50,837 bases of DNA from Clostridiales bacterium CHKCI006 (GCA_900018345.1 FCNA01000120.1:1-50837); one strand, 5' to 3'. Counted from the first letter of the stretch, positions 7,792 through 16,238 are shown. Translations and numbers: made by a program. The notes: generated by a model from the sequence alone, not told the origin.

Positions 7792-7882
7792 AGTAATGAA
7801 TCCTCTCTTTCGTATTGATTTTAGTATATCAGATTCATTAAAAATTGTCCGAAAAAGTGTCTTAATTTATGAGACCATTATA

Positions 7883-8491
7883 TCCCGGCTGTTCCCCGTT
7901 GTCAATGTCTTTCTTAATATCCCGCAGGATAGCAAGGAACACATTTTTGATTTTCTCAATCTCCGCCTCATGTTCCCCCATCTTCTGGGCGTTCAAAAGC
8001 TGTAAATCCTGCTTTGCTTCCGCCCGGTGTTCCGGGTGTTCTTTCATCAGGTCGGACAGGGAAGCCGTTGCTATCTCGATAAGCTGGTTTCTTGCTGTTA
8101 TGCCTTTTGCCGCTGTGTCCTGAAAATAAATCCGTATCAAATCTATCAGCTTAGGAAAATTCCTGTGTTCCAACAGGCGGTTGAGGATTTGCACATCAAC
8201 AGCACCCGTCACGAGCCCCCTCACGGCTCCCTCGGACAAGCCTAATTCAGAAATATCGTAGCTTTTACGGACGCTCACGGTGGATAAGCCCAGTATGTAG
8301 TCTGTCGATACCTTAAATTCCTTTGCTACACCTATGAGAATATCACTGCTGACCGTTCTTGTTTCGCCGCTGACAATGCGGCTCAACTGGGAAGCGGAAA
8401 CGCCTATCTTCTCCGCAAGTTCCTTTTGTGTGATGTGGTTCCCGTTGCATAAATCGGAAATCCGCTGTCCGGGTGTTCCGGGTAAAGCCAT
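7883..8491 (-). pseudogene. Element XRE regulator, 5' part
   Basis: The gene starts at ATG 8491, seven codons inside the longest frame, because GGAGGAGGTG lies about 8 bases upstream. Residues 8-65 form a Cro/C1 helix-turn-helix (ITQKELAEKIGVSASQLSRI), followed by a long helical region. The IS3 element cuts it after EQPG; the stump reads 7 codons into the IS. It faces away from the Cys-rich VLP, rep and mob genes and probably repressed one or both directions from the promoter region 8492-8829. Loss of its C-terminus may deregulate mobilization or cargo genes (inference). Confidence 0.85.
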
Positions 8492-8536
8492 AGATACGCA
8501 CCTCCTCCGCATACTTCCATTATACAGAATGATTGC

Positions 8537-8606
8537 AAAAATGCAATTTCCAAAGTGTAAACTTCATCAAAATGCAATTCTCGCAATATTCCGGGAATTG
8601 CATTTT
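8537..8606. promoter_or_regulatory. Repeated TGCAATT sites in the divergent promoter
   Basis: AAATGCAATTTC at 8539-8550 and AAAATGCAATTC at 8569-8580 are direct copies. GAATTGCATTTT at 8595-8606 is the perfect inverse of the second. Three spaced copies in front of an XRE gene suggest its autoregulatory operators. Confidence 0.5.
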
Positions 8607-8709
8607 TTTCGTGTAGACTTAGGGTAGTTCATCGATGGACGGCACCTTGAAAACAGAATGACCGTCCGAAAAGGAATACCCAGGCTGGGGAAGCACCGCA
8701 AGGAGTCGG

Positions 8710-8734
8710 ACTTCGGGACAAAATGTCCCGAAGT
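8710..8734 (+). other. Perfect 11-bp stem hairpin
   Basis: Arms ACTTCGGGACA and TGTCCCGAAGT flank a 3-base loop in the leader of the Cys-rich VLP gene. There is no T run, so it is more likely a leader structure or protein site than a terminator. Its right half recurs near 1900-1915. Confidence 0.45.
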
Positions 8735-8829
8735 TGCGGGGAGCGTGCCAACGCCGGAACACGCCGCAGGAATGGGGCAGGAAATCCTTTCGGGGAAAAC
8801 GGCAACGGAAAACAAGATGGAGGGAACGC

Positions 8830-9243
8830 ATGATAGATAACCCCTATAAAGACTTGCCGCCACTGGAACGCAGGCCGGACGGTTCCCTTTACCGCATGAC
8901 ACCGGCGCAGAGAAAACAGGCGGCCAGCCTGATACGCCGGGAGTGTTGTTGCTGTGAGGACGGCAACTGCATTGCCCTTGACGATGGGGACACCTGCACC
9001 TGCCCGCAGACGGTTTCTTTCTCGGTCTGCTGTAAGTGGTTCCGCTGGGCGGTCTTGCCGCTGGACGGGACGCTGGAAGCGGAGATTTTCCGGGATAAGG
9101 ACTTGAAACGCTGTGCGGTCTGCGGCGGCGTGTTCGTCCCCAAATCCAACCGGGCAAAATACTGCCCAGACTGCGCCGCCAGAGTTCACAGGCGGCAGAA
9201 AACAGAAAGTGAACGGAAAAGGAGGTCTGCTGTGGACAGTTAG
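8830..9243 (+). CDS. Cysteine-rich VLP domain protein
   Basis: A 137-residue protein with many Cys pairs (RRECCCC, CTCPQ, SVCCKWFRW, CAVCGG, YCPDC), which form likely zinc-binding knuckles, and the WAVLPLDGTLEAEIF segment that gives the Cys_rich_VLP family its name. ATG 8830 has GGAGGG 8 bases upstream; the frame extends back to 8734 without a ribosome site. In similar Firmicutes elements this gene stands before replication or mobilization genes, as here. Function unknown; a DNA-binding or regulatory role is only a guess. Confidence 0.75.
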   Translation: MIDNPYKDLPPLERRPDGSLYRMTPAQRKQAASLIRRECCCCEDGNCIALDDGDTCTCPQTVSFSVCCKWFRWAVLPLDGTLEAEIFRDKDLKRCAVCGGVFVPKSNRAKYCPDCAARVHRRQKTESERKRRSAVDS

Positions 9244-9354
9244 GAGCGGAAAAAGCCTTGATTTATCAGGCTCCGCAAGCCCCAAGCCGGGGCGGGTGGT
9301 ATAAACTATCACAAGCCCCGGAAAACGGGCTTCTAACCGTCCACAAAACACGCT

Positions 9355-9750
9355 ATGACAAACACGATTTACATTCACCAGCCAGAAAAGGCGTTCAGCT
9401 TCACCCGGCTCCCGAATTTTCTCTTTGAAGCCCCCACATTCAAGCCTCTGTCCAACGAGGCAAAGGTTCTGTACGCCTTTATCCTGCGCCGGACAGAGTT
9501 ATCCCGCAAGAATGGGTGGGCGGATGACTGCGGCCGGATTTACCTGTACTATCCCATCTGCGAGGTGGTTGACCTGCTCCACTGTGGGCGGCAAAAGGCG
9601 GTCAATACCTTGCGGGAATTGCAGTATGCCGGACTGGTGGAGATTCAGAAACAAGGCTGTGGAAAACCCAACCGCATTTTCCCCAAATCCTATGAAGCGG
9701 TTTCAAACACCGACTTCAAGAAATCCGGTTATGGTACGCCGGAGGGCTGA
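9355..9750 (+). CDS. RepA-type replication initiator, C-terminally truncated
   Basis: The 131 residues match the N-terminal domain of replication initiator protein A (FTRLPNFLFEAPTFKPLSNE, LLHCGRQKAVNTLRELQYAG), a winged helix that binds DNA. The frame ends at TGA 9748, but the same frame, past a second TGA at 9763, continues with plausible coding sequence (STEITPEKYENRTVYRNTKI) to TAG 9907. Both TGAs could be CGA to TGA changes. The intact protein would be about 184 residues. The product made now lacks the tail, so autonomous replication of the circular form is doubtful. Confidence 0.65.
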   Translation: MTNTIYIHQPEKAFSFTRLPNFLFEAPTFKPLSNEAKVLYAFILRRTELSRKNGWADDCGRIYLYYPICEVVDLLHCGRQKAVNTLRELQYAGLVEIQKQGCGKPNRIFPKSYEAVSNTDFKKSGYGTPEG

Positions 9751-9933
9751 AAACCGTACCCATGAAGTACGGAAATCACTCCTGAGAAGTACGAAAACCG
9801 GACGGTATATAGAAATACAAAGATTAAAAAGATTGATTTATATTCTATCCATTCCAATCCTATCCGAGCTATTTTCTGCGGGATTTTCCCTGTGGAAAAC
9901 CCCGGATAGGAAAGGAATGGGGAAAGGAGTAGA

Positions 9934-10878
9934 ATGGCACAACACGCAATTTTGCGGTTTGAGAAGCACAAGGGCAACCCGGCAAGGCCGCTGGAAGCCC
10001 ATCACGAAAGACAGAAAGAACAATACGCCAGTAACCCCGACATTGATACAAGCCGGAGTAAATACAACTTCCATATCGTCAAGCCGGAGGGACGCTATTA
10101 CCACTTCATTCAGAGCCGTATCGAGCAGGCCGGGTGCCGAACACGCAAGGACAGCACACGGTTTGTCGATACGCTGATAACCGCCAGCCCGGAGTTTTTC
10201 AAGGGGAAATCCCCAAAGGAGATACAGGCGTTTTTCCAGCGGGCGGCGGACTTCCTCATTGGCCGGGTAGGACGGGAAAATATCGTGTCGGCGGTGGTAC
10301 ACATGGACGAGAAAACGCCCCACCTGCATTTGACCTTTGTTCCGCTGACAAAGGACAACCGCCTGTGTGCAAAGGAGATTATCGGCAACCGGGCAAACCT
10401 GACGAAGTGGCAGGACGATTTTCACGCCTACATGGTGGAGAAATATCCCGACTTGGAGCGTGGGGAGAGCGCCAGCAAGACAGGCCGGAAGCATATCCCC
10501 ACCCGGCTTTTCAAACAGGCGGTTTCCCTCTCCCGGCAGGCCAGAGCCATTGAAGCCACGCTGGACGGCATTAACCCGCTGAACGCCGGAAAGAAAAAAG
10601 AGGAAGCCCTCTCTATGCTGAAAAAGTGGTTCCCGCAGATGGAGAACTTCTCCGGGCAACTGAAAAAGTACAAGGTCACAATCAATGACCTGCTGGAAGA
10701 AAACAAAAAGCTGGAAGCAAGGGCAAAGGCCAGTGAGCAAGGCAAGATGAAAGACCGCATGGAACGGGCAACGCTGGAAAGCGAATTACACAATCTCCGC
10801 AATTTCGTTGACCGTATCCCGCCGGAAGTGCTGGCGCAGGTGAAACGGCAACAACGGTACACGACAAAGGACAGGTGA
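9934..10878 (+). CDS. MobV-family relaxase (Mob/Pre)
   Basis: A 314-residue plasmid mobilization relaxase. N-terminal conserved residues lie in HHERQKEQYASNPDID (23-38). The metal-binding motif HMDEKTPHLH is at 123-132. The C-terminus is a long charged coiled coil (about 220-290), as in Mob/Pre proteins. The relaxase nicks oriT and pilots the strand through a helper conjugation channel. A pMV158-like oriT is present at 1679-1716, next to it in the circular form across the joined ends. AAAGGAGTAGA precedes the ATG. TnpZ of Tn4451 is the functional counterpart. Confidence 0.9.
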   Translation: MAQHAILRFEKHKGNPARPLEAHHERQKEQYASNPDIDTSRSKYNFHIVKPEGRYYHFIQSRIEQAGCRTRKDSTRFVDTLITASPEFFKGKSPKEIQAFFQRAADFLIGRVGRENIVSAVVHMDEKTPHLHLTFVPLTKDNRLCAKEIIGNRANLTKWQDDFHAYMVEKYPDLERGESASKTGRKHIPTRLFKQAVSLSRQARAIEATLDGINPLNAGKKKEEALSMLKKWFPQMENFSGQLKKYKVTINDLLEENKKLEARAKASEQGKMKDRMERATLESELHNLRNFVDRIPPEVLAQVKRQQRYTTKDR

Positions 10879-10950
10879 TAGATATAAGCAGAAATTTTCG
10901 CCGCCCCTGTGCGGCATTGTACCTTGAAAACTGAATATGGAGGACACTGG

Positions 10951-11145
10951 ATGGCAAAAAGCGAAAGCGATATTTTTACACCCCGGACAGGGCAGGTCAT
11001 ACAAACAGAGAACGGCACGCAGTATTTTGTATGTGGGAACAACCGTATAAAAATCTCCGAACACTTCGCCGCAGGCGGGAAGCCCCTCGGTGATCTGATT
11101 GTAGATGTGGTGCGGCATACCGCAGAAAAAGCCGCTTCAACCTGA
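10951..11145 (+). CDS. TnpW-like small transposon protein
   Basis: A 64-residue protein (QYFVCGNNRIKISEHFAAGG, then KPLGDLIVDVVRHTAEK) that resembles the small TnpW proteins encoded just upstream of the serine recombinase in Tn4451-like elements. ATG 10951 has GGAGG 8 bases upstream; the frame back to 10909 has none. No catalytic motif. The known role of TnpW is unclear; position suggests help in recombination or its control. Confidence 0.6.
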   Translation: MAKSESDIFTPRTGQVIQTENGTQYFVCGNNRIKISEHFAAGGKPLGDLIVDVVRHTAEKAAST

Positions 11146-11166
11146 TAGCCCATCATTGATAACACG

Positions 11167-11216
11167 CCCACGCTTATGATATAATTGCCATAGAGCAAAA
11201 GTATTGTAAGCGTGGG
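11167..11216. repeat. 10-bp inverted repeat around the recombinase promoter
   Basis: CCCACGCTTA (11167-11176) and its perfect complement TAAGCGTGGG (11207-11216) flank a TATGATATAAT segment, 30 bases apart and 31 bases before the recombinase start. It could be an operator that controls excision, or a hairpin in the leader RNA. Confidence 0.55.
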
Positions 11217-11246
11217 TTGTTTCTTTAAGAAGGAGGATTTTTAACG

Positions 11247-12869
11247 GTGAAACAACCTTACAATACTACGATTTACAACACGGCGCTTTATATGAGATTG
11301 AGCTGGGACGATGAAAACTATGGTGACAGCGTAAGCATTGAAACACAGCGGACAATCCTGCAACAGTACGCAAAGGAACAGGGGCTTCATGTAGTCGGTG
11401 AGTATGTGGACGATGGCTGGTCGGGGACAAACTTTGAACGCCCGGATTTTCAGCGCATGATGGACGATATGGAAGCTGGAAAAGTAAACTGCATTGTTAC
11501 GAAAGACCTGTCCCGTTTCGGGCGGGAACATGTGATGATGGACTACTATCTGGAATTTTTGTTCCCAGAGAAACGGGTGCGCTACATCGCCGTTGCGGAG
11601 AATGAGGACACAGAGAAAGGGCTTTCTGATTTTGTCCCGTTCAAAAACCTGTTCAATGAATGGTTTGCAAAAGATACAAGCCGCAAGGTAAAGGCCGCTT
11701 TCAAAGCAAAGTTTGCCACAGGACAGCGTATCGGCGCCTATGCTCCCATCGGGTACAGGAAACACCCGGAAATCAAAAACAAGCTGATAATCGACGAGGA
11801 AACCCGATGGATAGTGGAGAAGATTTTTGACCTTGCCATTCATGGCAGAGGGGCGGCAAGTATCACAAGAATACTGATTGCGGAAAAGGTTCCCACGCCG
11901 GGATTTATCAACTTCCAGCGTGACGGGACTTTCGCAAACATCTATGCGGGTGCGCCGGAGGAAAAAAGCTACGCATGGACGATAGCGCAGGTCAAGAGCA
12001 TTATGAAAGATGAAACCTATATCGGCCATACCATCCACTACCGGGAAACAAACATTTCCTTTAAGAACAAGCGGAGGATACGCAAGCCCCAAAGTGAATG
12101 GGTGCGGGTGGAAAACACGCAGGAGCCGATTATCAGCGAACATGTTTTCCGGCAGGTACAGGAGCAGATAGCAAGCCGCCGGCGGGAACGCAAAAACGGT
12201 ACGACACAGATTTTTGCGGGACTGATAAAGTGTGCGGATTGCGGCTGGTCGCTGGCCTACGGAGAGAACAGGCAGAACAGCAAGCCCTATGGTTACTATC
12301 ATTGTAGCAAGAACGGTCAAGGCACACGCCAATGTTCAATGCACTATATTCGCTATGATGTGCTTTACGCCTATGTTCTCTCCCGTTTGCAATACTGGTC
12401 AGGATTGGTACAGCATGATGAAGAACAGCTCTTGAAGCAGCTGTTAAATGCCACTGATAAGGGACAAGCCGCTGCAAGAAAGAAGCAGGCCGCAGAGTTG
12501 AACAAAGCGGAGAAGCGGAAAGCCGAAGTCGATACCCTGTTTGTCCGGATGTATGAGGACTGGGCGGCGGGGCGTATCACGGAATACAACTTCTCTATGC
12601 TGTCTGGGAAGTACCAAAGTGAACAGGCTGAACTGGACGAAAAGATTGAACGGCTTCAATCCACTATCGCCACTGAAAGCCAGAACGCCGTAGACGCAGA
12701 AAAATGGATTGCCTTGATGAAAGAGTGTGTCAATCCAACGGAACTGACTGCCGAACTTTTGAATACGCTGATTGAAAAAATCGTTGTCCATGAAGCGGTC
12801 AAAGGTGAGGACGGAAGCCGGGAACAGGAGGTAGAAATCTTCTACCGCTTTATCGGCAAAATTGATTGA
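11247..12869 (+). CDS. Large serine recombinase (TnpX/TndX type)
   Basis: A 540-residue recombinase. The resolvase domain covers about residues 10-160: YMRLSWDDE with catalytic Ser19, the IVTKDLSRFGRE motif and the SIETQRTIL segment. A recombinase domain follows to about 300. A zinc ribbon (CADCGWSLAYG, YYHCSKNG, CSMHYI) and a long coiled coil (about 390-480) complete the typical large-serine layout. It should excise the element as a circle and insert it at a short dinucleotide core. GTG 11247 is preceded by AAGGAGG. Its stop lies only 31 bases from the right end of the element. Length fits TndX (about 530) better than TnpX (about 700). Confidence 0.93.
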   Translation: MKQPYNTTIYNTALYMRLSWDDENYGDSVSIETQRTILQQYAKEQGLHVVGEYVDDGWSGTNFERPDFQRMMDDMEAGKVNCIVTKDLSRFGREHVMMDYYLEFLFPEKRVRYIAVAENEDTEKGLSDFVPFKNLFNEWFAKDTSRKVKAAFKAKFATGQRIGAYAPIGYRKHPEIKNKLIIDEETRWIVEKIFDLAIHGRGAASITRILIAEKVPTPGFINFQRDGTFANIYAGAPEEKSYAWTIAQVKSIMKDETYIGHTIHYRETNISFKNKRRIRKPQSEWVRVENTQEPIISEHVFRQVQEQIASRRRERKNGTTQIFAGLIKCADCGWSLAYGENRQNSKPYGYYHCSKNGQGTRQCSMHYIRYDVLYAYVLSRLQYWSGLVQHDEEQLLKQLLNATDKGQAAARKKQAAELNKAEKRKAEVDTLFVRMYEDWAAGRITEYNFSMLSGKYQSEQAELDEKIERLQSTIATESQNAVDAEKWIALMKECVNPTELTAELLNTLIEKIVVHEAVKGEDGSREQEVEIFYRFIGKID

Positions 12870-12879
12870 ATGACACCAA

Positions 12880-12900
12880 TATCTTTAACTATGTGATACC
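12880..12900 (-). repeat. Right terminal inverted repeat of the transposon
   Basis: In complement this reads GGTATCACATAGTTAAAGATA and pairs with the left end (1517-1536) with one gapped base and few mismatches. It directly abuts the GG at 12901-12902 where bcrR resumes. Confidence 0.65.
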
Positions 12901-13404
12901 GGCAAGGGTTACCCTAACATTGAGTCGCTCAAGTGTATTTCTAAATTCTTTTCTGTGACCATAGATGAACTGCTATCGGGCGAAGAACTGATTACACTTG
13001 CCGAAACTGAAAATCGTTCCAACTTGAAAAAAATTTACAGTTTCATTTATGGAATATTAGATATGATGGCGGTTACTTTTATACTTTTGCCGTTGTATGG
13101 TAACCTTGTTGACGGATATATTTATTCTGTCAATCTACTTTCATTTACAGACACTACCCCAATATATCTTGCAATCTATTGGATTGTTTTTATTGTTTTG
13201 ATTGCACTTGGGATAGCGAAACTGATGTGTGTTTGTTTTGAAAAGGAATCATGGAGCAACATAATCACAAAATGCTCTCTCGTGCTGAGTACGCTTTTTA
13301 TCTGCTTCTTCGCTGCGGCAAGACAACCCTATGTAACCGCCCTTATGTTTCTGCTATTTGTTGCTAAAATATTTGTCTGGATAAAGCAAACCCAAACAAA
13401 GTAA
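12901..13404 (+). pseudogene. bcrR: bcrR, 3' fragment (membrane sensor part)
   Basis: Codons 38-204 of bcrR, starting GKGYPNIESLKCISKFFSV. They encode the end of the XRE domain followed by four hydrophobic segments (around MMAVTFILLPLYG, PIYLAIYWIVFIVLIALGI, CSLVLSTLFICFF and VTALMFLLFVAKIFVW). In BcrR the membrane part senses bacitracin and the cytoplasmic domain activates bcrABD. The fragment has no natural ribosome site; a GTG at 12955 is open but unsupported. Since BcrR is an activator, bcrABD may be poorly expressed while the transposon is in place. Confidence 0.9.
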
Positions 13405-13428
13405 AATGCCATAAACCCTTTAAAATAG

Positions 13429-13459
13429 GCTCTGACACGATAAGTGTCGGAGCTTTTTT
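13429..13459 (+). terminator. Terminator after bcrR
   Basis: Stem GCTCTGACAC/GTGTCGGAGC (13429-13438 and 13444-13453) followed by six T. The first BcrR-type operator lies within the stem, so one sequence may serve as both terminator and binding site. Confidence 0.75.
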
Positions 13460-13480
13460 CGTGCTGACATCTATTGTGTC
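13434..13480. promoter_or_regulatory. Two BcrR-type operators upstream of bcrA
   Basis: Both sites match GACA-N7-TGTC exactly: 13434-13448 and 13466-13480, with centres 32 bp apart (about three helical turns). This is the inverted repeat described for BcrR binding at the Enterococcus faecalis bcrABD promoter. The operators are intact although bcrR is broken. Confidence 0.85.
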
Positions 13481-13584
13481 GGCATTGTGACGGTAGATTT
13501 CTTGGCTTCTATGCAATACTCGTGGATAATAAGATTGTGGTCAGCGAAAACAAGAACAGCAACCCACGGAAAGGAGAATCAAAT

Positions 13585-14502
13585 ATGGATTATATCATTG
13601 AAACAGAAAATCTTACGAAGCGATACGGAACAGCCACCGTTGTCGATAAGGTAAATCTTCATGTGCCAAAGGGCAAAATTTATGGTTTGCTCGGCAGAAA
13701 CGGAGCAGGCAAAACCACAGCAATGAAAATGATGTTGCAGCTTGCTTTCCCAACGGAGGGAACGGTACGCTTGTTTGGCACAAACTATAAGGAAAATATC
13801 CATACCCTTTATAGCAAAGTAGGCTCTATTATCGAAACACCGGGATTTTACAGTAATTTAACAGGGTATGAGAATTTGCAAATTCTCGCTAAACTGCGAG
13901 GGGGAGTATCTAAAAGTGGAGTAGAAAAAGCTCTTGAAGTTGTGGGGCTGCATAAGGAGAAAAGAAAAGTCTTTTCCGATTATTCCCTCGGAATGAAGCA
14001 ACGGCTTGGTATTGCCGCCGCCATTATGCACGAGCCGGAGCTTTTAATACTTGACGAACCGATTAACGGACTTGACCCCATTGGAATAGTTGAAATACGC
14101 TCATTTTTATCTGAACTTAGTCACAATCATGGCATTACCATTTTTATCTCAAGCCATGTTTTAAGCGAGATTGAACAGATAGCAGATATTATCGGCGTTA
14201 TGCACGAGGGGCATTTAGTAGAGGAAGTGAATATATCCGAGCTTCACAAAAGGAATCGAAAATACATTCAATTTGATTTATCTGACAGTGAGATAGCCGG
14301 AAAGATTTTAGAAAACCACTACCACATGACGGATTTTACAGTGCAGGACGGTACGGTGAGAATTTATGACTTTAGCCAAAGTGTTGGAGAAATCAATCGA
14401 GAATTTGCACGAAATGGACTGCTCGTGACAAGGATAAATGATAGTGAGGAAAACTTAGAGGACTACTTTTCTAAACTGATTGGAGGTGGCGGTATTGCTT
14501 AA
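13585..14502 (+). CDS. bcrA: Bacitracin ABC transporter ATP-binding protein BcrA
   Basis: A 305-residue ABC ATPase. Walker A is GRNGAGKTT (37-45), the signature is YSLGMKQR (133-140), Walker B with catalytic Glu is LLILDEP (153-159), and the switch His is in ISSHVL (191). The C-terminal 80 residues match the BcrA-type accessory domain. With BcrB it forms a transporter that protects the cell wall lipid cycle from bacitracin. ATG 13585 has GGAAAGGAG 8 bases upstream, and an upstream extension to 13474 is leader sequence. First gene of the bcrABD operon. Confidence 0.9.
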   Translation: MDYIIETENLTKRYGTATVVDKVNLHVPKGKIYGLLGRNGAGKTTAMKMMLQLAFPTEGTVRLFGTNYKENIHTLYSKVGSIIETPGFYSNLTGYENLQILAKLRGGVSKSGVEKALEVVGLHKEKRKVFSDYSLGMKQRLGIAAAIMHEPELLILDEPINGLDPIGIVEIRSFLSELSHNHGITIFISSHVLSEIEQIADIIGVMHEGHLVEEVNISELHKRNRKYIQFDLSDSEIAGKILENHYHMTDFTVQDGTVRIYDFSQSVGEINREFARNGLLVTRINDSEENLEDYFSKLIGGGGIA

Positions 14503-15244
14503 TCTTATTTCTTGTGAATTATTAAAACTAAAGCGTTCAAAAATGGTGCTAATTAGTGTGGCAGGGGTATTATCTACCCCACTTTTGATGTTAATAGAAG
14601 CCTTGCAAACACATTTTGATAAGCCGGAGATTATCTTTACCTTGTCTGACATATACAGCGACAGTGTACTGTATATCATGCTGCTGGTAAACATTATGAT
14701 ATATGTGGCAATTGCAGCTTACTTGTTTAGCAGAGAGTACACAGAAAGCACCCTCAAAACCATATTGCCCATACCCATTTCAAGGACAAAACTATTAATT
14801 GGAAAATTTTGCACCCTGCTTCTTTGGATTGTTATGCTAACCCTTGTAACATGGGCAGGTATATTTATCGTTTGTGGGCTATATGACGCTGTCTTTACAT
14901 TGGAGGGATATAGCTTACTAGTGGCAATAGTATGGCTCCCCAAGTTTTTGTTTGGCAGTATCCTGATGTTTTTAACAGTTTCTCCTTTTGTGTTTGTTGC
15001 TATGAAAACAAAAGGATTTGTCGCCCCGATGATTGGCTCTGCCGTGATTGTCATGGGAAGTGCCGCACTTTCAAATCAAGAATGGGGAGCGTTGTATCCG
15101 TGGACAGCCACCTATTTCTTGGTGCAGGGTAAACTTCAGAGTACCGGCTATCCTACACTGCTGTCTGTATCTATTATTATTCTTGTATCAGCAGTTGGTT
15201 TTCTTATGACCTTTCATCATTTTAAAAAGGAGGATTTGAAATAA
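14495..15244 (+). CDS. bcrB: Bacitracin ABC transporter permease BcrB
   Basis: A 249-residue integral membrane protein with six hydrophobic segments in the ABC-2/BcrB layout, starting [20 protein letters not shown] 14495 is preferred because GGAGGTGG at 14482-14489 gives normal spacing; earlier TTG/GTG codons overlap that site. It overlaps the end of bcrA by 8 bases, so translation is coupled. It forms the membrane channel for BcrA. No damage is visible. Confidence 0.88.
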   Translation: MLNLISCELLKLKRSKMVLISVAGVLSTPLLMLIEALQTHFDKPEIIFTLSDIYSDSVLYIMLLVNIMIYVAIAAYLFSREYTESTLKTILPIPISRTKLLIGKFCTLLLWIVMLTLVTWAGIFIVCGLYDAVFTLEGYSLLVAIVWLPKFLFGSILMFLTVSPFVFVAMKTKGFVAPMIGSAVIVMGSAALSNQEWGALYPWTATYFLVQGKLQSTGYPTLLSVSIIILVSAVGFLMTFHHFKKEDLK

Positions 15245-16071
15245 TGGTACTTGATTTTATAGAAATTTTAAAAGTTATTTTTCTTGGAATTGTTGAGGGT
15301 ATTACTGAGTGGCTACCTATCAGCAGCACAGGACATATGATTCTTGTGGACGAATTTATCACACTTAATATGAGCGAAGCATTTAAAGAAATGTTTTTTG
15401 TTGTTATTCAACTTGGAGCTATACTCGCAGTGGTTGTAATGTTTTGGAACAAGATGTTTCCCTTTCAATTTAAGAACAAAGCACAGTCAATTGTTAAAAA
15501 GGATACTTTCTCGTTGTGGTTCAAGGTTGCGGTAGCTTGTGTACCGTCAGCTATTATGGGGATTCTATTTGATGATTATTTGGATGCTTACCTCCAAACC
15601 CCCATTGTGATTTCAATCATGTTAATCTTTTATGGTTTGTTATTCATTCTCATAGAAAATTGGAATAAAAAGCGTACTCCTACTACTATGGCACTTTCTG
15701 ACATCAGCTATAAAACAGCAATCTTGATAGGGGCATTTCAAGTGTTATCACTTATACCCGGCACATCACGGTCGGGAGCAACGATTATAGGTGCTTTACT
15801 CATAGGAGTTTCACGAGTGGCAGCAGCAGAGTTTACTTTTTTCCTCGCAGTACCTACTATGCTTGGAGCAAGTGCTTTTAAGCTGTTAAAATTCGGGTTT
15901 GAATTTACAAGTGCAGAACTGCTCGCTCTTGTTCTCGGTATGGCTGTGGCATTTGCGGTATCTGTCTTAGTAATTAAATTCCTAATGAACTTTATCAAAA
16001 AACATGATTTTAAGGTGTTTGGTTGGTATCGAATTGTGCTTGGTATACTTGTTGTACTTATAAAATCTTAA
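15244..16071 (+). CDS. bcrD: Undecaprenyl-diphosphatase BcrD (UppP family)
   Basis: A 275-residue membrane enzyme. The two catalytic signatures are [17 protein letters not shown] (15-31) and [10 protein letters not shown] (171-180), with about eight membrane spans. It dephosphorylates undecaprenyl pyrophosphate, the target of bacitracin, and so complements the BcrAB pump. The start overlaps the bcrB stop (TAATG), and a terminator follows at 16096-16135, so it is the last gene of the operon. An uppP housekeeping role is possible but the context is clearly bcr. Confidence 0.92.
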   Translation: MVLDFIEILKVIFLGIVEGITEWLPISSTGHMILVDEFITLNMSEAFKEMFFVVIQLGAILAVVVMFWNKMFPFQFKNKAQSIVKKDTFSLWFKVAVACVPSAIMGILFDDYLDAYLQTPIVISIMLIFYGLLFILIENWNKKRTPTTMALSDISYKTAILIGAFQVLSLIPGTSRSGATIIGALLIGVSRVAAAEFTFFLAVPTMLGASAFKLLKFGFEFTSAELLALVLGMAVAFAVSVLVIKFLMNFIKKHDFKVFGWYRIVLGILVVLIKS

Positions 16072-16095
16072 TAATGCGTTTTCTTTGTGCGCGAA

Positions 16096-16135
16096 TAAAA
16101 ATGCCAGTTGGTCCTTAAGATCAGCTGGCATTTTT
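16096..16135 (+). terminator. Terminator of bcrABD
   Basis: Arms AAAAATGCCAGTTG and CAGCTGGCATTTTT form a stable stem with a T run, 25 bases after the bcrD stop codon. Confidence 0.85.
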
Positions 16136-16238
16136 GTTTCTGGGGATGGAAAACAACCCAGAGATTCTCGTTGTCGATCTCCTCCTGATTTTAGTTTGCA
16201 TGGTGAATTTTGCAAATTGAATCTACAGGAGGTTAATA

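Larger units (their letters stand above)
6522..7882 (-). mobile_element. IS3-family insertion sequence (1361 bp)
   Basis: Imperfect terminal inverted repeats start TATAGTGG.CTCA on the left and, in complement, TATAATGGTCTCA on the right. A 3-bp duplication TCC lies at 6519-6521 and 7883-7885. It carries overlapping orfA and orfB. The insertion interrupts the XRE regulator of the host transposon, and removing it restores that frame. Confidence 0.9.
1516..12902. mobile_element. 11.4 kb mobilizable transposon of the TnpX/TndX type
   Basis: The unit lies inside bcrR. The limits come from the bcrR reading frame: coding sequence is lost after GG at 1514-1515 and resumes with GG at 12901-12902, so the crossover dinucleotide is probably GG. 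Imperfect inverted ends (1517-1536 and 12880-12900) flank it. Contents from left to right: oriT, repeat, kinase gene split by a lnu(C) unit, repeat, ant(9), nucleoside phosphorylase, XRE regulator split by an IS, Cys-rich VLP gene, replication-initiator remnant, MobV relaxase, TnpW-like gene and large serine recombinase. The recombinase, TnpW-like and Mob genes recall Tn4451/Tn4453 and Tn5397. It has no visible conjugation machinery, so transfer would need a helper. Confidence 0.9.

Noticed and set aside
8567-9378. Long minus-strand frames opposite the Cys-rich VLP gene
   Set aside because: Their composition (Pro, Arg, Ser rich) is that of antisense GC-rich coding DNA, and the plus-strand gene has a ribosome site and family motifs.
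9748-9765. TGA codons in the replication initiator read as selenocysteine or tryptophan
   Set aside because: No selenocysteine-type structure or recoding signs are seen, and other genes in the window use TGA as a stop.
9838-10740. 300-codon minus-strand frame
   Set aside because: Antisense shadow of the MobV relaxase, which has the HxDE and PHxH motif and a ribosome site.
11241-12332. 363-codon minus-strand frame
   Set aside because: Antisense shadow of the large serine recombinase.
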